From: JBKPCD01 sp046727175
Lineage (GTDB): Bacteria > Acidobacteriota > Vicinamibacteria > Vicinamibacterales > 2-12-FULL-66-21
Assembly: GCA_046727175.1 (NCBI GenBank)
Contig: JBKPCD010000245.1
Span: forward strand, 1-10,781
Length of the DNA stretch: 10,781 nt
Direction of reading: 5' to 3'
Part shown: positions 1-5,501 of the stretch, in pieces
Layout: every line of letters starts with the position of its first letter
How positions within the stretch are numbered: the stretch's first letter is position 1
Notes under the pieces: model-generated
What the model saw: only the letters and a program-made list of their open reading frames with translations
What the model was told of the DNA's origin: nothing
Databases searched by the model: none
Made by a program: the position numbers and the translations under genes

Positions 1-1
1 G

Positions 2-703
2 AATGAGCCGGTGCGCCTCGAGGTAACCGACGTCAACGTCGCCGTGCTCGTGATCTTCGCGGTGACGTCGATGGGGATTTACGGCATCGTGCTGGCCGGC
101 TGGAGCTCGAACAGCAAGTACTCGCTGCTCGGCGGCCTGCGGTCGGCGGCGCAGATGATCAGCTACGAGCTCTCGTACGGGCTCGCCCTGGCGGCGGTGA
201 TCATGCTCGCCGGGTCGCTGTCGCTGCGAGAGATCGTTCTGAGCCAATCGGGAAGATGGTTTGGCTTCATTCCCCGGTGGTACGTTTTTCTACAGCCGCT
301 CGGCTTCTTCATTTACATGGCCGCCGGTGTCGCGGAAACCAACCGTGCGCCGTTCGACTTCCCTGAGGCGGAACAGGAGCTCGTCGCCGGATACCACACC
401 GAATACAGCTCGATGAGCTTTGCGCTGTTCTTCCTCGCCGAATACGTGAACATGGTGACGGTCTCGGCGGTTGCGACGAGTCTGTACCTCGGTGGATGGC
501 TCGGGCCGTTGCTTCCGGACTGGCTCGATTGGGTGTGGTTCGTCCTCAAGGTTTTCCTGCTGCTGTTCTTCTACGTGTGGATGCGGTGGACCTTGCCGCG
601 CTATCGCTACGACCAGCTGATGGAGTTCGGGTGGAAGTGGCTGTTGCCGGCCGCGGTGCTCAATCTGCTGGCGACCGCGGCCTTGGTGTTGTGGATAGGA
701 TGA
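2..703 (+). CDS. nuoH: NADH-quinone oxidoreductase subunit H (NuoH), 5'-truncated by window edge
   Basis: NuoH is the membrane subunit of respiratory complex I that joins the peripheral arm to the proton-pumping arm and forms much of the quinone-binding chamber. The reading frame is open from base 2, so the GTG at 11 is internal and the true start lies upstream. About 233 codons are present, against roughly 320-400 for the full family. Visible family signatures are the GLRSAAQMISYE segment (about 138-173) and the strongly conserved loop ETNRAPFDFPEAEQELVAGY (about 334-393), which carries the acidic residues near the quinone site. Several hydrophobic helices follow, and the protein ends in a hydrophobic helix with WIG at the C-terminus. 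The TGA stop (701-703) overlaps an ATG at 700 as ATGA. The identification is very secure; only the N-terminal third is missing. Confidence 0.96.
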   Translation, partial: NEPVRLEVTDVNVAVLVIFAVTSMGIYGIVLAGWSSNSKYSLLGGLRSAAQMISYELSYGLALAAVIMLAGSLSLREIVLSQSGRWFGFIPRWYVFLQPLGFFIYMAAGVAETNRAPFDFPEAEQELVAGYHTEYSSMSFALFFLAEYVNMVTVSAVATSLYLGGWLGPLLPDWLDWVWFVLKVFLLLFFYVWMRWTLPRYRYDQLMEFGWKWLLPAAVLNLLATAALVLWIG

Positions 704-822
704 TGACCCCATGTCGCAGCGTTTGGTCGTGCCGAGTTGTCGGTGAGATGAGTTCGGCGGTCGACTCGGCAGCGGCTGCGGCGGCGGGCCGCGAAGGCGG
801 TCCCGCCGCACGAGCAGAATAA
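700..822 (+). CDS. 40-codon ORF exactly filling the usual nuoI position; unrecognised, possible nuoI remnant
   Basis: This ORF starts with ATG overlapping the nuoH stop (ATGA) and ends in TAA immediately before the nuoJ ATG at 823, so it tiles the gap with no spare base. The product begins MMTPCRSVWSC and ends in an Ala-rich, charged tail (AAAAAAGREGGPAARAE). It has no ferredoxin motif: neither CxxCxxCxxxCP cluster of NuoI is present, and only two cysteines occur (residues 5 and 11). I recognise no family. In most bacteria nuoI (about 150-200 codons) sits here. The ORF could be what is left after an in-frame loss of nuoI, a small unstudied operon gene, or meaningless sequence kept open by high GC content. 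An AGGA at 697-700 directly abuts the start, so the start would depend on coupling to nuoH. Whether it is translated is uncertain. Confidence 0.3.
   Translation: MMTPCRSVWSCRVVGEMSSAVDSAAAAAAGREGGPAARAE
781..809 (+). repeat. GC-rich inverted repeat just upstream of nuoJ
   Basis: GCGGCGGG (781-788) is perfectly complementary to CCCGCCGC (802-809), with 13 nt between them. The RNA hairpin would end 13 nt before the nuoJ ATG at 823. It lies inside the 40-codon ORF and could affect ribosome loading on nuoJ. In such GC-rich DNA an 8-bp match can also arise by chance, and there is no U-tract, so this is not a terminator. Confidence 0.3.
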
Positions 823-1338
823 ATGATGGAAGTTTTCGCCTTCTACGTCTTCGCCGCGATCACCGTCGTCGCTTCGCTGCTCGTGGTCGGGCAGAAGAAC
901 CCGATGTACAGCGTGATGCTCCTCATCGCGTCGTTCGGTGCGCTCGCGGGCCTCTACGTGCTGCTCGACGCGCCCTTCACGGCTGTGACGCAGATCATCA
1001 TCTACGCCGGCGCCATCATGGTCCTGTTCCTGTTCGTCGTCATGCTGCTGAACGTGCCGCGGGAGGAGCCGCTGCCGGTACCGCTCGCAGGGGCCCTCGG
1101 TCCGGCAGGAATGCGAATCGCCGTCGTCCTCTCGATTGCGCTTGGGATCGAGATGGTCTGGGCGCTCTGGAAGCTGCCGCCGACCCCGTTCAGCGAGGGC
1201 GCGGCGGCCTCGGTGAGCTCGGTGACGAACATCGGCCAATCGCTGTTCACCGAGCACGCGTTCGCATTCGAGGTCACCTCGATCTTGATTCTGGTGGCAA
1301 TGGTCGGCGCGGTCGTCCTGGCGCGGAAGGAACATTGA
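823..1338 (+). CDS. nuoJ: NADH-quinone oxidoreductase subunit J (NuoJ)
   Basis: NuoJ is a small membrane subunit of complex I that lies between NuoH and the antiporter-like subunits and takes part in coupling quinone chemistry to proton movement. The 171-residue product is close to the usual length (about 165-185) and has five predicted hydrophobic helices. The diagnostic segment is IIIYAGAIMVLFLFVVMLLN (residues 58-77), the TM3 stretch known to form a pi-bulge in complex I structures; Y61 corresponds to the conserved Tyr there. Two ATG codons are in tandem (823 and 826) and either could be the start. No strong Shine-Dalgarno is visible (only a weak GAG at 812-814), so translation probably depends on coupling with the ORF ending at 822. 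It ends 2 nt before the chosen nuoK ATG. Confidence 0.96.
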   Translation: MMEVFAFYVFAAITVVASLLVVGQKNPMYSVMLLIASFGALAGLYVLLDAPFTAVTQIIIYAGAIMVLFLFVVMLLNVPREEPLPVPLAGALGPAGMRIAVVLSIALGIEMVWALWKLPPTPFSEGAAASVSSVTNIGQSLFTEHAFAFEVTSILILVAMVGAVVLARKEH

Positions 1339-1340
1339 CT

Positions 1341-1643
1341 ATGGTCACACTGAACTCCTATCTGATTCTCTCGGGCATTCTGTTCGCCATCGGAACGGCT
1401 GGTGTCTTCCTGCGGCGCAACCTGATCACGATGCTCCTGTCGATCGAGATCATGCTCAATGCGGTGAACCTCACGTTCGTCGCCGTCGGGCGGTTCCGGG
1501 GAATCGTCGACGGCCAGATCATCACGTTCTTCGTGATGACGGTGGCGGCGGCCGAAGCGGCGGTCGGCCTGGCGATCGTGATCGCCCTGTTTCGCCATCA
1601 CGAAACGCTCAGCCCGGACGCGTTCACCGCGCTGAAATGGTGA
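1341..1643 (+). CDS. nuoK: NADH-quinone oxidoreductase subunit K (NuoK)
   Basis: NuoK is the smallest antiporter-related subunit of the complex I membrane arm, with three transmembrane helices and two buried glutamates that carry the proton pathway. From the ATG at 1341 the product is 100 residues, the typical family length. Its key acids fall at E36 (in LLSIEIMLNAVNL) and E72 (in TVAAAEAAVGL), the same numbers as in E. coli, which supports this start. A TTG at 1335 in the same frame would add two residues and is less likely. GGAAGG at 1325-1330 is a plausible Shine-Dalgarno, 10 nt before the ATG. The gene follows the nuoJ stop by 2 nt and precedes nuoL by 13 nt. The identification is certain. 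Confidence 0.97.
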   Translation: MVTLNSYLILSGILFAIGTAGVFLRRNLITMLLSIEIMLNAVNLTFVAVGRFRGIVDGQIITFFVMTVAAAEAAVGLAIVIALFRHHETLSPDAFTALKW

Positions 1644-1656
1644 ATTGCGCTAGCAC

Positions 1657-3738
1657 ATGCTGCTACTGATTCCACTCCTGCCGCTCCTCGGCTTCGCCGT
1701 CAACGCCTTCTTTGGCCGGCGGCTGTCGAAGTCCGTCTCGGGTGGCATTGCCTGTCTCGTGATGATCGCGTCGTTCGTCGTGTCGGTCATCGCGGTCGCG
1801 GGCTTGCTCAACGGAACGGCCGGAGCGATACGGCAGGACGTCTACACCTGGCTGGCCTCGGGTGACTTCAGGATCCCATTCGCGCTGTACCTCGATCCGC
1901 TGTCGTCGGTGATGATTCTGGTCGTCACCGGCGTCGGCTCGCTGATTCACATCTACTCGGTCGGCTACATGCACGAGGAGAGCGACAGCGAGTACGCGCG
2001 CTACTTCTCGTACTTGAATCTGTTCGCGTCGTTCATGCTCGTGCTCGTCCTCGGCGCGAACTTTCCGGTCCTCTTCGTGGGGTGGGAGGGTGTCGGGCTG
2101 TGCTCGTACTTGCTGATCGGCTTCTGGTTCACGAAGCAATCAGCCGCCGACGCGGGGAAGAAAGCCTTCGTGGTCAACCGCATTGGTGATTTCGGTTTCC
2201 TGTTCGCGATGTTGATGCTGTTCGCGCATTTCAACACGCTGGATTTCCAGGAGGTGGCCTCGCGAATCGCGCCCCGCGGCCCGGATGCGGGAGGGCTGAT
2301 TACGATCGCGACGCTCCTGCTGTTCCTCGGAGCGGCGGGCAAGTCGGCGCAGATCCCGCTCTACGTCTGGTTACCGGATGCCATGGAAGGCCCGACGCCG
2401 GTCTCGGCATTGATCCACGCGGCGACGATGGTGACCGCTGGCGTGTACATGATCGGCCGCAACGCCGTGCTCTTTTCGCATGCACCCGAGACGCTGGCGG
2501 TGGTGGCGTCGATCGGCGTCGCGACGGCGCTGATGGCCGGAACGATCGGCCTGGTTCAGAACGACATCAAGCGCGTGCTCGCGTATTCGACGGTCTCGCA
2601 GCTGGGATACATGTTCCTGGCGATGGGTGTCGGCGCGTATGCGGCTGGCATCTTTCATCTCTACACGCACGCCTTTTTCAAAGCGCTCCTCTTCCTCGGT
2701 TCAGGCGCGGTCATCCACGCGCTTGCGGGTGAGCAGGACCTCCGCAACATGGGCGGCCTGAAAAAATATCTGCCCATCACGTACTGGACGTTCGTGATCG
2801 GTGCGTTGGCGATTGCCGGCTTCCCGTTTCTGTCCGGCTTTTTCAGCAAGGACGAGATCCTGTTCCGCACGTTCACCAACGGCAGGATCGTGCTCTGGGG
2901 GATTGGCATCGTGACGTCGTTGCTGACCGCGACGTACATGTTCCGGCTCGTGTTTCTCGCGTTCCATGGTGAGCGACGACTCGCGCGGGTTGGGACTTCC
3001 GCCCATCCCGAGGAGGAAGAGTCCGTCGCTCACGCAACGGCGAGCCATCATGCGCCCGCAGCGCATCACGCGCATACCGCACATCACGCTCCGCACGACG
3101 CGCCGCCATCGATGGCGATCCCATTGATCGTGCTGGCGATCGGATCGATCGGGGCGGGGTACGTCGGGGTGCCGCACGCGCTCGGCGGCAGCAATCGCAT
3201 CGAGAAATTCCTCGAACCAAGCTTCGAAGCGCGCGAGCCCGCTTCAGCTGAGGCGAGCCGGACCGGTGTCGCCGTCCGACCAGCTGGCGCGTCACAGGAC
3301 CCAGCCAGAACCGAAGCCGCCCAGGAAGCGCACGCACCGGCGGCCGACGAACGGACGGAACTGACGCTCATGGCACTGTCGAGCGGCGTGGCGATTGCCG
3401 GCATCGGCCTGGCGATGTACTTCTGGCTGCGCAATCGCGCGGCTGCGGATGCCGTCGCGCGTCGGTTCAACGGGCTCTATCGTCTCCTGCTCAACAAGTA
3501 CTACGTTGACGAGCTCTACGACGCGATGATCGTGCAGCCAATCAAGCTGCTCTCGGTGCGTGGATTGTGGCGCGGAGTCGACGCGACGTTGATTGATGGC
3601 GCGGTGAATGGTGTCGGACAGGTGGTGAGCACAGGCAGCGGCGGACTCCGCCGACTGCAGACCGGCTCGGTGAGGACGTACGCCGCCGCACTGTTTTTTG
3701 GTGCGGCCCTCATCCTGGGCTGGTATTTGGCACTGTAA
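1657..3738 (+). CDS. nuoL: NADH-quinone oxidoreductase subunit L (NuoL)
   Basis: NuoL is the distal antiporter-like subunit of complex I and has a long lateral helix running back along the membrane arm. The proton-path residues line up with E. coli numbering: E144 (GWEGVGLCSYLLIGFW), D178 (NRIGD), K229 (GKSAQIPLYVWLPDAM), H254 (ALIHAATMVTAG), K342 (THAFFKALLFL), and K398 for E. coli K399 (GFFSKDEIL). The C-terminal part, from about residue 605, holds NKYYVDELYDAMIVQP, the lateral helix and a last membrane helix. The product has 693 residues against about 613 in E. coli. Extra length includes a His-rich stretch (450-480, ten His) and an Ala/Glu-rich hydrophilic linker of about 50 residues (519-568) between late helices. 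No Shine-Dalgarno is evident before the ATG. The TAA stop overlaps the nuoM ATG. Confidence 0.97.
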   Translation: MLLLIPLLPLLGFAVNAFFGRRLSKSVSGGIACLVMIASFVVSVIAVAGLLNGTAGAIRQDVYTWLASGDFRIPFALYLDPLSSVMILVVTGVGSLIHIYSVGYMHEESDSEYARYFSYLNLFASFMLVLVLGANFPVLFVGWEGVGLCSYLLIGFWFTKQSAADAGKKAFVVNRIGDFGFLFAMLMLFAHFNTLDFQEVASRIAPRGPDAGGLITIATLLLFLGAAGKSAQIPLYVWLPDAMEGPTPVSALIHAATMVTAGVYMIGRNAVLFSHAPETLAVVASIGVATALMAGTIGLVQNDIKRVLAYSTVSQLGYMFLAMGVGAYAAGIFHLYTHAFFKALLFLGSGAVIHALAGEQDLRNMGGLKKYLPITYWTFVIGALAIAGFPFLSGFFSKDEILFRTFTNGRIVLWGIGIVTSLLTATYMFRLVFLAFHGERRLARVGTSAHPEEEESVAHATASHHAPAAHHAHTAHHAPHDAPPSMAIPLIVLAIGSIGAGYVGVPHALGGSNRIEKFLEPSFEAREPASAEASRTGVAVRPAGASQDPARTEAAQEAHAPAADERTELTLMALSSGVAIAGIGLAMYFWLRNRAAADAVARRFNGLYRLLLNKYYVDELYDAMIVQPIKLLSVRGLWRGVDATLIDGAVNGVGQVVSTGSGGLRRLQTGSVRTYAAALFFGAALILGWYLAL

Positions 3739-5501
3739 TGCTGTCATTCATCGTTTTTCTGCCGCTCGTCGGGACGCTGCTGGTGCTGGCAGCCGGCGGC
3801 CGTGGAGATCGGCCTGATCGCGAGCCGCTCGTCCGCGGCCTCGCGCTCGCGGTCTCGATCCTCACCTTCGTTGCGACGCTCGTCCTGTGGTGGCGTTTCG
3901 ATCCGTCGAGCGCGGCGTATCAGTTCGAAGAGCGGTACGCCTGGATCCCGGCGTTCGGCATTCAGTACTACATCGGCGTCGACGGCATCAGCCTGCTGCT
4001 CATCGTCCTGACCGGCTTCCTCACGCCGCTCGCGCTCCTCTCGTCGTGGCACTCGGTCCACAAGAACGTCAAGGCCTTTGCGTTCTTCCTGCTCGCGCTC
4101 GAGACCGCCATGCTTGGCGTGTTCGTCTCGATCGACCTGTTCCTGTTCTACGTGTTCTGGGACGCGATGCTGATCCCGATGTACTTCCTCATCGGGGTCT
4201 GGGGCTACGAGCGCCGCATCTACGCGGCGGTGAAGTTCATCCTCTACACGATGGCGGGCAGCGTCCTGATGCTCGTGGCCATCATCGGCCTCGCGTACGC
4301 GCACTCCGACGCGTCAGGTGCGCCCAGCTTCAATCTGCTCGATCTCTACAATCTGAAATTGTCGCCGTCGACGCAGACGTGGTTTTTCCTCGCGTTCACC
4401 GTCGCGTTCGCAATCAAGGTCCCGCTGTTTCCGTTCCACACCTGGCTGCCCGACGCGCACGTCGAAGCGCCAACGGCGGGGTCGGTGATTCTCGCGGGCG
4501 TGCTGCTGAAGATGGGGACGTACGGGCTGCTCCGGTTCGCGTTCCCGTTGTTCCCGCAGGCGGCGCACGACTTCGCGTGGATCCTCGGACTGCTGGCGGT
4601 GGTCGGAATCATCTACGGGGCCCTGGTTGCGATGGTGCAGCCGGACTTGAAGAAGCTCGTTGCATACTCCAGCGTGAGCCACCTCGGGTTCGTCGTGCTC
4701 GGGTTGTGCGCGATGAACGTGCAGGGCGTGCAGGGCTCGCTCTATCAGATGCTGAACCACGGCGTCAGCACAGGTGGACTGTTCATGCTCGTCGGCATGC
4801 TGTCCGACCGCCGGCACACGCGTCTGATCTCGGAATTCGGAGGGCTCAAGGGCGTGATCCCGCGGTTCGTCGCGGCGTTCCTCCTGGTGACGCTCTCGTC
4901 GATTGCCCTTCCCCTCACGAATGGATTCGTCGGCGAGTTCCTGATCCTGATCGGCGCGTACCGATGGGATACATGGCTGACCGCCTTTGCCGCAACCGGC
5001 GTGATCCTCTCGGCCGTCTACATGCTCTGGATGTTCCAGCGCGTCAATTACGGGCCGGTCACGAACGACAAGAACCGCGCCCTGCCGGATCTCGGCGCAC
5101 ACGAATGGGCGCAGATGGTTCCAACGATCGCCATGGCGATCGTCATGGGCGTCGTGCCTGGTGTGTTCATGCGACCCATGGAACCCGCCGTCACGCACGT
5201 CGTGGATCGGCTGACGCTGTCACAACCGGCGCGTGTGAAAAATGGTGTGCCAGAGCCGGGGTTCGGGGTTCGGGGTTCGGAGGTCGCTTCCGCGGCAAAT
5301 ACCCGCGGTCGTGCCAATGACACGAACCGTCCGAGTGCGTCCGCAGATGCTAGATCACGACGTGATCAGCTGGGGCGCGACGACCTTCCGGCGAAGCGTG
5401 TCGAATCCGAAATCGCGAATCCCGAGGCTCGAAGTCCGAACACCGAGCTCCGAGTCCCGAACCCCGAACCCCGAACCCCGGCGAGCGAAGCGCACAGATG
5501 A
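3738..5501 (+). CDS. nuoM: NADH-quinone oxidoreductase subunit M (NuoM) with repeat-encoded C-terminal extension
   Basis: NuoM is the middle antiporter-like proton-pumping subunit of complex I. Conserved positions are seen at K227 (AFAIKVPLFPFHTWLPDAH; E. coli K234), K258 (LLKMGTYGLLRF; K265) and E400 (GFVGEFLILIG; E407). At the site of the essential TM5 glutamate (E. coli E144) the sequence reads FYVFWDAMLIPMYFLIG, with Asp at residue 142. The membrane core ends near residue 500, about the normal family length. A further ~87 residues, rich in Arg, Pro, Ser and Glu, follow with no in-frame stop. They are encoded by the inverted-repeat and heptamer region (5255-5482) and end in three copies of a heptapeptide resembling PNPEPRT (560-580). 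The start overlaps the nuoL stop (TAATG) and the stop overlaps nuoN (ATGA), so re-initiation coupling is likely. Identity is certain; the function of the tail is doubtful. Confidence 0.96.
   Translation: MLSFIVFLPLVGTLLVLAAGGRGDRPDREPLVRGLALAVSILTFVATLVLWWRFDPSSAAYQFEERYAWIPAFGIQYYIGVDGISLLLIVLTGFLTPLALLSSWHSVHKNVKAFAFFLLALETAMLGVFVSIDLFLFYVFWDAMLIPMYFLIGVWGYERRIYAAVKFILYTMAGSVLMLVAIIGLAYAHSDASGAPSFNLLDLYNLKLSPSTQTWFFLAFTVAFAIKVPLFPFHTWLPDAHVEAPTAGSVILAGVLLKMGTYGLLRFAFPLFPQAAHDFAWILGLLAVVGIIYGALVAMVQPDLKKLVAYSSVSHLGFVVLGLCAMNVQGVQGSLYQMLNHGVSTGGLFMLVGMLSDRRHTRLISEFGGLKGVIPRFVAAFLLVTLSSIALPLTNGFVGEFLILIGAYRWDTWLTAFAATGVILSAVYMLWMFQRVNYGPVTNDKNRALPDLGAHEWAQMVPTIAMAIVMGVVPGVFMRPMEPAVTHVVDRLTLSQPARVKNGVPEPGFGVRGSEVASAANTRGRANDTNRPSASADARSRRDQLGRDDLPAKRVESEIANPEARSPNTELRVPNPEPRTPASEAHR
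5349..5370 (+). repeat. Hairpin within the nuoM tail region
   Basis: GCT-A-GATCAC, loop GAC, GTGATC-AGC: a 9-bp stem with one bulged A and a 3-nt loop, near the middle of the 26-bp inverted repeat. It may be the apical stem of the larger fold. No function is known. Confidence 0.5.
5402..5478 (+). repeat. Degenerate heptamer tandem repeat, 11 units, consensus CGAA(C/T)CC
   Basis: Eleven consecutive 7-bp units run without a phase break: CGAATCC, GAAATCG, CGAATCC, CGAGGCT, CGAAGTC, CGAACAC, CGAGCTC, CGAGTCC, then three CGAACCC. The last three are identical and form most of the right arm of the inverted repeat; the earlier ones have drifted. The left arm (5256-5280) carries just over three units of the complementary heptamer. 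Because 7 is not a multiple of 3, the array encodes a 7-residue repeat every 21 bp, visible as (A/P)N(P/T)E(A/L/P)R(S/V/T) in NuoM 560-580. Similar short GC-rich arrays occur between genes in other GC-rich bacteria. Confidence 0.85.

Larger units (their letters stand above)
5255..5482 (+). repeat. Element bounded by a 26-bp perfect inverted repeat inside the 3' end of nuoM
   Basis: The left arm (5255-5280, GGTTCGG-type heptamers) is the exact reverse complement of the right arm (5457-5482, CCGAACC-type heptamers), with 176 bp between them. The enclosed DNA holds two smaller inverted repeats, CCGCGG pairs at 5290-5308 and a hairpin at 5349-5370. The transcript could fold into a long GC-rich stem with internal hairpins just before the nuoN start. 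The unit resembles palindromic intergenic repeats of GC-rich bacteria. I saw no convincing target-site duplication and no transposase. The whole element is read in frame as the NuoM C-terminal tail. Confidence 0.8.

Noticed and set aside
496..822. 108-codon plus-strand ORF overlapping the end of nuoH
   Set aside because: Most of it is an out-of-frame shadow of the secure nuoH gene. Only its last 40 codons lie outside nuoH and were kept as a low-confidence ORF.
1335..1340. TTG start for nuoK
   Set aside because: The ATG at 1341 gives the usual 100 residues, places E36 and E72 at family positions, and has a better-spaced Shine-Dalgarno.
3887..5320. 477-codon ORF in another frame across nuoM
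   Set aside because: It lies wholly over nuoM, is full of Arg, and shows no family motif. It is a typical GC-rich shadow.
5255..5482. Repeat element as a transposon-derived MITE
   Set aside because: The arms are made of simple heptamers and not a unique terminal repeat, and no convincing target-site duplication flanks them. The palindromic-repeat reading is safer.
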